From assembly GCF_013414195.1 (NCBI RefSeq), contig NZ_JAATTV010000003.1, forward strand, positions 213,817-277,816: a stretch of 64,000 nt of DNA. Reading direction: 5' to 3'. Each line of letters starts with the position of its first letter. Position 1 is the stretch's first letter. This document shows positions 57,031 to 64,000 of the stretch, piece by piece. The position numbers were made by a program, and so were the translations under genes. The DNA comes from Psychrobacter sp. BI730. GTDB lineage: Bacteria; Pseudomonadota; Gammaproteobacteria; Pseudomonadales; Moraxellaceae. The notes under the pieces were generated by a model. That model saw only the letters and a list, made by a program, of their open reading frames with translations. It searched no databases and was not told where the DNA came from.

Positions 57031-59250
57031 TTATAGCGATGCCAATGTCTCGTTAAACAAAGCGCTTGGACGCATTGCTTTCTTAGCCAATTCTTCATCA
57101 GCATAGTAGTAGCCTTTGATATCTACTGGCTTGCCTTGAGCTTGGTTAAGTTCTTTAACGATAGCTTCTTCGTTCTCTTTTAGCTTTTGCGCGAATGGTG
57201 TAAATTGCGCTTTTAGCTCGCTATCTTTATCTTGCGCTGCAAGCTCTTCTGCCCAGTACATTGCTAGATAGAAATGGCTACCACGGTTGTCGAGCTCGCC
57301 AGTTTTACGTGATGGCGACTTATCGTTTAGTAGCAGTTTTTCTGTTGCTGTATCTAGCGTGTCTGCCAAGATTTGAGCTTTAGCATTGTTATCGTTGTTT
57401 GCTAGATGCTCCAACGATACCGTCAAGGCCAAGAACTCACCAAGTGAATCCCAACGTAGATGGTTTTCTTCTGTCAGCTGCTCAACGTGCTTCGGTGCAG
57501 AACCACCAGCACCAGTTTCAAACAAACCGCCGCCTTTCATTAATGGTACAACTGATAGCATCTTGGCACTGGTACCTAGCTCTAGGATAGGGAACAAGTC
57601 AGTTAGGTAATCGCGTAGGATGTTACCGGTCGCAGAGATAGTATCTAGACCACGAGTAACGCGCTCTAGGGTATAACGCATCGCACGAACCTGAGACATA
57701 ATCTCGATATGTAAGCCAGTAGTATCGTGATCTTTTAGATACGTTCTAACTTTTTTGATTAGCTCGTTCTCATGTGGACGGTATGGGTCTAACCAGAAGA
57801 TAACAGGCGTATTTGATTCACGAGCACGGCGTACGGCAAGTTTTACCCAGTCTTGGATAGGCTCATCTTTAACCTGACACATGCGCCAGATATCACCTTT
57901 CTCAACACGTTTTTCGAGTAATACTTCATCAGTATCAATATCGACGATACGTGCAATACCAGCATCGCTAGACTCAAAAGTCTTGTCGTGCGAGCCATAT
58001 TCTTCAGCTTTTTGAGCCATTAGGCCAACGTTAGGAACGGTACCCATGGTCTTTGGATCAAAGTTACCATGCCATTTGCAGAAGTTGATCATTTCTTGGT
58101 AAATACGAGCAAAGGTAGACTCTGGCATGACGGCTTTACAGTCATACATTTTGCCATCAGCACCCCACATTTTACCACCTGAACGAATCATCGCTGGCAT
58201 AGAAGCATCAACGATTACATCACTTGGAGAATGGAAGTTGGTGATACCTTTTGAAGAGTCAACCATGGCCAGACGTGGGCGATGCTCTTGACACGCATGT
58301 AAATCACGCTCAATCTCTTCACGCTTTGAAGCTGGTAGCGTTGAGATCTTGTCGTATAAATCTGCCATACCGTTGTTGACGTTGATACCTAGCTCATCAA
58401 AGAAAGCGCCATGTTTTTCAAAGGCTTCTTTATAGTAGATTCTAACCGCATGACCAAAGACGATAGGATGCGAGACCTTCATCATGGTTGCTTTTACGTG
58501 TAATGAGAACAAGATACCAGCTTCGCGGCAATCTTCCATTTCACGCTCATAAAACTCTAATAGTGCTTTTTTGCTCATGACCATCAGGTCGATGACTTCT
58601 TTATCAAGCAAAGCAATTTTAGGCTTTAATACTTTTTGAGTACCGTCATCAAGTAACAACTCCATACGTACTGTACGAGCTTTATCTAATGTCATAGATT
58701 GCTCGCCATCGTAGAAGTCGCCGCCATGCATGTGTGATACGTGCGTGCTTGACCATTGCTTCCACTCACCCATAGAGTGTGGATGCTTGCGTGCATAGTT
58801 TTTGACGGCTTTAGGAGCGCGGCGATCTGAGTTACCTTCACGCAGTACTGGGTTCACTGAACTGCCTAAGCTTTTGCCATAGCGCTTGCGTAGCTCTTTT
58901 TCTTCGTCAGTTTGTGGATCTTCTGGGAAGTTAGGGATAGCATAGCCTTTGCTCTGTAGCTCTTTGATAGCGGCTTTTAACTGCTGTACAGAAGCACTGA
59001 TGTTTGGCAGTTTGATGATATTGGTGTTTGGATCTTGAGTCAGACGACCTAGCTCAGCTAAGTTGTCAGGAACACGTTGCTCTTCGGTCAAGTATTCAGG
59101 GAATTCGGCCAATATACGCGCTGCAACAGAGATGTCGCTGGTTTCAACTTCAACGCCTGCCGTTTTAGTGAATGCTTCGACAATAGGTAAGAACGACAGA
59201 GTCGCCAGCGCTGGGGCTTCGTCAGTTTTTGTATAAATAATTTTTGACAT
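57031..59250 (-). CDS. Isocitrate dehydrogenase (NADP+), monomeric type
   Basis: This is a large single-chain isozyme, unrelated in sequence detail to the dimeric enzyme and catalysing the same reaction. ATG 59250 gives 739 residues, matching the Azotobacter and Corynebacterium enzymes (about 740), and AAGGAAG lies upstream. It shows [20 protein letters not shown], the isocitrate site [50 protein letters not shown] and the cofactor region with [10 protein letters not shown]. Colwellia maris also has both isozymes side by side, with the monomeric one cold-adapted and cold-induced. The same division of labour is plausible here. Confidence 0.97.
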   Translation of the reverse strand: MSKIIYTKTDEAPALATLSFLPIVEAFTKTAGVEVETSDISVAARILAEFPEYLTEEQRVPDNLAELGRLTQDPNTNIIKLPNISASVQQLKAAIKELQSKGYAIPNFPEDPQTDEEKELRKRYGKSLGSSVNPVLREGNSDRRAPKAVKNYARKHPHSMGEWKQWSSTHVSHMHGGDFYDGEQSMTLDKARTVRMELLLDDGTQKVLKPKIALLDKEVIDLMVMSKKALLEFYEREMEDCREAGILFSLHVKATMMKVSHPIVFGHAVRIYYKEAFEKHGAFFDELGINVNNGMADLYDKISTLPASKREEIERDLHACQEHRPRLAMVDSSKGITNFHSPSDVIVDASMPAMIRSGGKMWGADGKMYDCKAVMPESTFARIYQEMINFCKWHGNFDPKTMGTVPNVGLMAQKAEEYGSHDKTFESSDAGIARIVDIDTDEVLLEKRVEKGDIWRMCQVKDEPIQDWVKLAVRRARESNTPVIFWLDPYRPHENELIKKVRTYLKDHDTTGLHIEIMSQVRAMRYTLERVTRGLDTISATGNILRDYLTDLFPILELGTSAKMLSVVPLMKGGGLFETGAGGSAPKHVEQLTEENHLRWDSLGEFLALTVSLEHLANNDNNAKAQILADTLDTATEKLLLNDKSPSRKTGELDNRGSHFYLAMYWAEELAAQDKDSELKAQFTPFAQKLKENEEAIVKELNQAQGKPVDIKGYYYADEELAKKAMRPSALFNETLASL

Positions 59251-59857
59251 TTTAGTTAGATCTTCCTTTAGGCTGTAGTTAATAATAAAGCTCAAATATA
59301 GTGTTGAATATGCGTCAATGATACTATGCAATAATCCATGATATGGTTAGAACAAGTACTTCATATGTAGCTTCTTAGAAATTTTTAAGACAGGTCAGAC
59401 ATTTTCTTTTAATAATATTCATGAAAAAAGCATTTAAAGGCAACACGTTAACGGTCGGTGCAAAACTGCCTAAAAGTGAATCACTGACGCTACATTATAA
59501 TCAATCCACTATAAATCCGATAGGATGTCAATCGTATACCATGAACTAAGTATACTGTTTTAGCTCGTATCCTATGGTTTCGAATTATACTAAGCTAATA
59601 ACAACCTTATTCTACCAGTCATCGGCTTCGATATCATCTTTTCCATACAACTACTGTTTTTTCATGACGTTTTATATTGATCTTACTGCCCATGAGCGCA
59701 TTCTTACAAACCACCCGCGTTATCGTTGGTGGTTTTCTATTGGGTGCGGATAAGTTTTTGCAAATTGTGACAGCAATGACGTAAAAATTTGCTAGTCTAG
59801 GTCATCAATAGATTGGTTATCGATAAATATATCGCGATTATAATAGTGACGGTGAAT
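59251..59857. other. Divergent region monomeric IDH / FemAB-like gene
   Basis: This 607-bp region has no convincing gene. A terminator-like stem AAACCACC / GGTGGTTT lies at about 59708-59736. A 29-codon frame (59664-59753) overlaps it but has no ribosome site. Confidence 0.45.
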
Positions 59858-61270
59858 ATGAGTTTAGAGTATGCGCTGATTAATGATACCAGCTGGCAGA
59901 GCCAAACAGAGTGGCAGACGCCAGATACCCCTTTTATGTCATTTGCTTTTTGGCAAGCGTTGACTGACACCGGAGCAATTGGTGAGCAGGCGGGATGGCT
60001 ACCAATATTTATTTTGGTACATCGTGTCACAGGCGCTATTAATAGTGCCAATAGTCAAGAGAGCACCGATACCTTAGTAGATAGCACAGCAAAAAATACA
60101 TTGCAACCTGTGGCTGTCATGCCAGTATTTATAAAAGGTCATCATCGTGGTGAGTTTGTATTTGATCATGCATGGGCAGAAGCTTATGCGCGCTATGGCG
60201 TTGATTACTATCCGCGATTGGTCACTAGCGCACCATATACACCGATTACTGGTCAAAGGATTTGGTTGGCAAAAAGTGAAGTATTAAATGAAGATATCCT
60301 CAAAACAGCCATCGCAGGTATCGATGATATCGCTCAACAAGTGGGCGCCTCAAGCTGGCATGGACTGTTTGTGACACCTGAGCTTGCCTCTATCGCCACC
60401 ACATCTATGCCAACTGAAATTGATGTAGAGCATGCGATAGCGGCTCAAGAAAGCGGCGTAGAATCAGCTGCTATTGAGCTACCGATATTTGAGCGTCAAG
60501 GCTGCCAGTTCTTATGGCAAAATAAAGACTTACTTAATGACAGTAAGCCATTTGCAGATTTTGATGCGTTTTTGATGACCTTAAAAGCTAAAAAGCGTAA
60601 AACCATTCGGGCTGAGCGCCGTAAAGTTGCCGAGCAGGGCATTAGTTGCCAGCGCAAGTGCAGCGATGCTATTAGCGACGCAGACTGGAAGGCTTTTTAT
60701 CATTGTTATGTGATGACCTATGCAGTACGCGGACAGCAGCCTTATTTGACGATAGATTTTTTTATGGCATTGGCAGTGAGCATGCCTGAGCATATAATGC
60801 TTGCACAAGCACTCGACGCCAGTGGTGAGATTATCGCGAGTAGTTTGTTCTTATATGACAGACCTGATAGCGACAAGGCTGATGGTGACAATGTTGGTGG
60901 TGACAATGTTGGTGGTGACAATGTTGGTGGCGATAATAATGCCACCTTATATGGTCGTTACTGGGGTGCGCTCGGTGAATATGACAGCTTGCATTTTGAG
61001 CTGTGCTACTACCAAGGTATTGAGTTTGCTATTGAGCAAGGATTGATATCTTTTGATCCTGGTACGCAAGGCGAGCATAAGCTAGTACGTGGTTTTATCC
61101 CAACGACGACACATTCTATCCACCGTATCTATGATCCGCGTTTTGTACCGGCGATTGGCGATTTTTGTGCTAGAGATCGTGAGCATATGGCGCAGTATCG
61201 TCAGCAGGCTTTTGAAGCTCTGCCTTTTAATGCTGACAATATGCCTGAATTTGATGATAGTGACTCATAG
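59858..61270 (+). CDS. FemAB/GNAT-like acyltransferase (COG3146 family)
   Basis: This 470-residue protein belongs to the family annotated as peptidoglycan-recognition or GNAT N-acetyltransferase (formerly DUF482). ATG 59858 is chosen because the family similarity begins soon after it; an earlier TTG (59813) only adds hydrophobic residues. Marks are FMSFAFWQALTDTGAIGEQAGWLPI, FDHAWAEAYARYGVDYYPRL, the Lys/Arg-rich LKAKKRKTIRAERRKV, GRYWGA, LHFELCYYQGIEFAIEQGL and FDPGTQGEHKLVRGF. A 15-bp tandem repeat inserts NVGGD units near residue 345. The substrate is unknown. ubiC follows by 99 bp. Confidence 0.88.
   Translation: MSLEYALINDTSWQSQTEWQTPDTPFMSFAFWQALTDTGAIGEQAGWLPIFILVHRVTGAINSANSQESTDTLVDSTAKNTLQPVAVMPVFIKGHHRGEFVFDHAWAEAYARYGVDYYPRLVTSAPYTPITGQRIWLAKSEVLNEDILKTAIAGIDDIAQQVGASSWHGLFVTPELASIATTSMPTEIDVEHAIAAQESGVESAAIELPIFERQGCQFLWQNKDLLNDSKPFADFDAFLMTLKAKKRKTIRAERRKVAEQGISCQRKCSDAISDADWKAFYHCYVMTYAVRGQQPYLTIDFFMALAVSMPEHIMLAQALDASGEIIASSLFLYDRPDSDKADGDNVGGDNVGGDNVGGDNNATLYGRYWGALGEYDSLHFELCYYQGIEFAIEQGLISFDPGTQGEHKLVRGFIPTTTHSIHRIYDPRFVPAIGDFCARDREHMAQYRQQAFEALPFNADNMPEFDDSDS
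60884..60937 (+). repeat. 15-bp in-frame tandem repeat inside the FemAB-like gene
   Basis: Three exact copies of GGTGACAATGTTGGT and a decayed fourth encode GDNVG units. Since 15 is a multiple of three, copy changes keep the frame. Confidence 0.95.
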
Positions 61271-61369
61271 CATTGGTTCATAACGGTAATCAGCTGTGAC
61301 TCACTCTGCTTTTATTCGTATGTACCTTTTAAATGTTAAACACTCTTTAAAAAATACTAGCCATAAACT

Positions 61370-61870
61370 ATGACCAGCAATTCTTTTAGTTCTACCAATG
61401 ACCTACCTCCTACTGAACTCTTACCTTGGCTAACTGCTGAAGGTTCTCTCACTGCGATATTAGAAGAGAAGGCAGGGCAGCCGCTGCGCGTAAAACGCAG
61501 CTTTGAAGGCTATCGTTCGCTGACTTTAGGTCAAAAAAAGCAGCTGGGTATACGAGGCATGATGCTAAATCGTCCAGTACTCGCATGGGTACGGGAAGTG
61601 CAGCTATATGGCAATGATGACATGCCATGGGTGCAAGCACAGAGCATCTTTCCTTTAAACAGTTTAAAAGGTCAGTCTCGTCGTCTTCAGCATCTGAAAA
61701 ACACACCTATCGGCTACGTTTTATTTAAGCGTCGCCGTACCTTGCCAAATGAGCGTTTTATCAGTCATACCAGTGACGGTTGGCAACGACAAACGCGTTA
61801 TGACTGGCATGGTCGCACGCTCATGATTAGCGAAACGTTCTTACCTGCATTTTCATCTAACGAGCTGTAA
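61370..61870 (+). CDS. ubiC: Chorismate--pyruvate lyase UbiC
   Basis: It removes pyruvate from chorismate to give 4-hydroxybenzoate, the ring precursor of ubiquinone. The 166-residue product matches UbiC in length and layout. Marks are LLPWLTAEGSLTAILEEKAGQPLRV near the N-terminus, then LNRPVLAWVREVQLYG carrying the Arg of the active site, WVQAQSIFP, IGYVLFKRRRTLPNERF and a C-terminal LMISETFLP with the conserved Glu. The prenyltransferase gene ubiA, commonly just downstream, is absent; glyA follows after 447 bp. Confidence 0.88.
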   Translation: MTSNSFSSTNDLPPTELLPWLTAEGSLTAILEEKAGQPLRVKRSFEGYRSLTLGQKKQLGIRGMMLNRPVLAWVREVQLYGNDDMPWVQAQSIFPLNSLKGQSRRLQHLKNTPIGYVLFKRRRTLPNERFISHTSDGWQRQTRYDWHGRTLMISETFLPAFSSNEL

Positions 61871-62317
61871 ATTTTTTTATGCCTTTATTAATACAAAAAA
61901 GCGGTTAAGTGAAAATTCTCAGCGGGTAAATCCTTTATTTTATTGGCTATTTATCTGTGTTATATAGTCATTTAATTCGCTCATCTTAAGGTGAGGTTTT
62001 TTTGCGCTCACAGCACAAATTTTCATGTTACACTTAATCTTTCGCGATGATATCGATGCAAATGTACATCGATTTTATTGACGAATCAGTCAAGTTAATA
62101 ACAGGTGAGTCGCCTGTATTTATTCTTATTTCAATCTTTGCTAATAGACTCCATTCACAATAATGGTCATACCATAAAACAGACTGCAGAAAAACAGCGT
62201 GCAGGGGTATTAATAGTACTTCAGCGACGTTGACGCAGTAGTTGTTTTATTGTGGGCAGGCTATAAGCTTCTTTTCAATGACGTTTTTTAATGACAGTCA
62301 CTACTTAGGACATCACT
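61871..62317. other. glyA upstream region with clustered inverted repeats
   Basis: This 447-bp region has three short perfect inverted repeats in succession: ATCGATG-N8-CATCGAT (62052-62073), TTGAC-N6-GTCAA (62078-62093) and ACAGG-N7-CCTGT (62101-62117). It does not show glycine riboswitch consensus elements. AGGA lies before the glyA ATG. Confidence 0.5.
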
Positions 62318-63574
62318 ATGTTTAAAGATATTTCTATCAAAGATTTTGATCCAGTACTTGCTGAAGCGATGGCCGCAGAAAGCGTTCGTCAAGAAAACCA
62401 TATCGAGCTTATCGCCTCTGAAAATTACTGCTCACAAGCAGTGATGGAAGCACAAGGTACTGACCTTACCAACAAATACGCAGAAGGCTATCCTGGCAAG
62501 CGTTACTATGGTGGTTGTGAGCATGTGGACGTAGTTGAGCAATTGGCTATTGACCGTGCTAAAGAGTTGTTCGGTGCAGAGTATGTGAACGTTCAGCCAC
62601 ATTCTGGTAGCCAAGCAAACTCAGCCGTATTTTTAGCATTGTTAGAGGCAAATGACACTGTACTAGGCATGAGCCTAGATGCGGGTGGTCACTTGACCCA
62701 TGGCGCACACATCAACTTTTCAGGTCTGAACTACAATGCCGTACAGTACGGATTGGTAGATGGCACTGGCCTTATTGATTATGATCAAGTAGAGAGCTTG
62801 GCGCGTGAGCATAAGCCAAAAATGATCATCGCGGGTTTCTCAGCATACTCACAAGTAGTTGATTGGCAGCGTTTCCGTGACATCGCGGACGAAGTAGGTG
62901 CATATCTATTGGTCGATATGGCTCACGTTGCTGGTCTAGTTGCTGGCGGTGTTTATCCAAACCCAGTACCTTTCGCTGATGTGGTTACAACGACGACGCA
63001 CAAAACTCTACGTGGCCCACGCTCAGGTATGATTTTGGCACGTGATGAAGTATTGGCTAAAAAGCTAAACTCAGCTGTATTCCCAGGCAACCAAGGTGGC
63101 CCGTTAATGCATGTCATCGCGGCAAAAGCGGTTTGCTTTAAAGAAGCGTTAGAAGATAACTTCAAAACGTATCAGCAGCAAGTAGTGAAAAACGCGCAAG
63201 CAATGGCAAAAGTAGTTCAAGAGCGCGGCTATGAAGTCATCTCTGGCGGTACTGAAAACCATCTAATGCTGATCAGTCTCGTTAAGCAAGAAATGACGGG
63301 TAAAGAAGCGGACAAATGGCTTGGTGAAGCACACATCACTGTCAACAAAAATGCTGTACCAAACGATCCAAAATCACCATTCGTGACTTCTGGTATCCGT
63401 ATCGGTACGCCAGCGATTACTACTCGCGGTTTTAACGAAGCACAAGCGGGTGAGTTGGCAGGTTGGATCTGTGACGTACTAGACAGTCGCGGTGATGAAG
63501 CGGTTGCTACTGAAGTACGCGCTAAAGTAGAAGCGATTTGTGCAGAATTACCAGTCTATGCTAAAAATCAGTAA
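62318..63574 (+). CDS. glyA: Serine hydroxymethyltransferase
   Basis: This PLP enzyme interconverts serine and glycine and supplies one-carbon units to folate. The 418-residue product is a near-perfect family member. It has [15 protein letters not shown], the [11 protein letters not shown] region, [15 protein letters not shown] with the PLP Asp and His, the PLP-binding Lys229 in [16 protein letters not shown], and [15 protein letters not shown] near the C-terminus. TAGGA precedes the ATG. It ends at a strong terminator and appears monocistronic. Confidence 0.98.
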   Translation: MFKDISIKDFDPVLAEAMAAESVRQENHIELIASENYCSQAVMEAQGTDLTNKYAEGYPGKRYYGGCEHVDVVEQLAIDRAKELFGAEYVNVQPHSGSQANSAVFLALLEANDTVLGMSLDAGGHLTHGAHINFSGLNYNAVQYGLVDGTGLIDYDQVESLAREHKPKMIIAGFSAYSQVVDWQRFRDIADEVGAYLLVDMAHVAGLVAGGVYPNPVPFADVVTTTTHKTLRGPRSGMILARDEVLAKKLNSAVFPGNQGGPLMHVIAAKAVCFKEALEDNFKTYQQQVVKNAQAMAKVVQERGYEVISGGTENHLMLISLVKQEMTGKEADKWLGEAHITVNKNAVPNDPKSPFVTSGIRIGTPAITTRGFNEAQAGELAGWICDVLDSRGDEAVATEVRAKVEAICAELPVYAKNQ

Positions 63575-63590
63575 ACTTTAGAAAGGTAAT

Positions 63591-63627
63591 AAAAAAAACC
63601 GTTAAGCTTTTGCTTAGCGGTTTTTTT
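63591..63627 (+). terminator. Terminator after glyA
   Basis: AAACCGTTAAGC pairs with GCTTAGCGGTTT (one mismatch) around a 4-nt loop, with long flanking A and T runs. Confidence 0.92.
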
Positions 63628-63940
63628 GTTATTGCTCTCTATGAATATTATGTCATGTAACGCAAACCTATGTTGATATTGCTATTTAGCTCTTTTAATT
63701 ATATTTAAGTCCGTTATTTAACCTGAAAATTACTACCGACATTTTTCGATAAGTGTAGTGAGCTTGATTGAGTTCCGCTATTAGTTTTAAAGAGCTAAGT
63801 TGACGTTTAATTAAGAAAAATATGTAAATCTCTTTGTTCATACAAAACTATTAGTATATAGTCAGTATTGAACATTTAGTAATAATACTAATACAAATTA
63901 TAATAAATAGTTACACTTTGTATTAGGGCGTGTTGAACAT
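63628..63940. other. AT-rich region between glyA and the insertion sequence edge
   Basis: No gene was found. The AT content rises sharply towards 63850-63920. The string GGGCGTGTTGAACATTCA (63926-63943) probably belongs to the terminal inverted repeat of the adjoining insertion sequence. Confidence 0.45.
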
Positions 63941-64000
63941 TCATAATTTGAGCCAGATATAAGCACAAGCAAGAGCGACCGTATTTTCATAACTCTGCTT
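63941..64000 (-). mobile_element. Insertion sequence end: C-terminus of a transposase (partial)
   Basis: The last 60 bases read on the minus strand as an open frame of 19 residues, KQSYENTVALACAYIWLKL, followed by TGA at 63943-63941. This resembles the C-terminal tail of IS transposases, probably an IS5-type DDE enzyme. The stop lies within a GGGCGTGTTGAACA-type end. The family and the other end lie beyond the window, so the call rests on a short tail only. Confidence 0.55.

Noticed and set aside
59664..59753. 29-codon frame ending within a terminator-like stem
   Set aside because: It has ordinary-looking residues but no ribosome site and no known family, so I could not support it as a gene.
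61871..62317. Glycine riboswitch upstream of glyA
   Set aside because: I looked for the conserved tandem aptamer elements and did not find them.

Overview
The window looks like a chromosomal segment of a Psychrobacter-type gammaproteobacterium (Moraxellaceae). The reasons are the moderate, AT-leaning base composition, the cold-associated monomeric isocitrate dehydrogenase lying opposite a dimeric one, and gene neighbourhoods shared with Pseudomonas and Acinetobacter: dsbC-hom, engB-cytochrome c5-cytochrome c4, bamE/fur, pilU-pilT/yggS, rne/rluC and rluE/icd. It is mainly housekeeping chromosome. I see no rRNA, tRNA, CRISPR array or prophage. The only mobile DNA is the edge of an insertion sequence at the right end.

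Layout. 1-5.2 kb: 5' part of mutS, divergent secA, and a small lipoprotein resembling lysozyme inhibitors. 5.3-7 kb: two stress-type DUF2382 proteins, one with a PRC barrel. 7.4-12.6 kb: acetyl-CoA acetyltransferase, homoserine dehydrogenase, DsbC-like protein and a DUF808 membrane protein. 12.7-19.9 kb: a very long RNase E gene, a 1.2 kb divergent intergenic region, rluC and a HAD phosphatase. 20-25.6 kb: engB, two c-type cytochromes, a transporter-like membrane protein overlapping an RnfH-like gene, bamE and fur. 25.7-32.4 kb: pilU, pilT, yggS, a CNNM/CorC protein and nadE. 33.2-36.7 kb: AI-2E family protein, pdxB, epmA. 36.8-42 kb: NAD(P)-binding protein, yaiI, purK, purE, a phosphoesterase and a rhomboid protease. 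42.4-46 kb: tandem paralogues, one BON-like with an Asn-rich tail and one BON-OmpA. 46.1-50.9 kb: nagZ, prc, a small RNA gene and slyD. 51.2-59.3 kb: M61 peptidase, DUF305 lipoprotein, rluE, icd and monomeric idh. 59.8-64 kb: FemAB/GNAT-like protein, ubiC, glyA and the end of a transposase.

The most interesting item lies between prc and slyD, where no protein gene is credible. A perfect 30-bp palindrome contains TGTAAG-N6-CTTACA, the upstream activating sequence known for the response regulator GacA. It is followed by a -10-like TATAAC, then about 200 nt carrying six GGAT motifs, five of them in apical loops of predicted hairpins, and then a 14-bp terminator stem. This is the architecture of the RsmY/RsmZ/CsrB RNAs that sequester the translational regulator CsrA/RsmA. 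I infer a Gac-Rsm regulatory RNA gene.

Other points of note are in-frame or promoter-proximal tandem repeats (yggS start, FemAB-like gene, upstream of icd), low-complexity additions in MutS, PurK and RNase E, and several strong inverted repeats in long intergenic regions. Base composition, motif positions and RNA pairings were read by eye. No database search or folding program was run.
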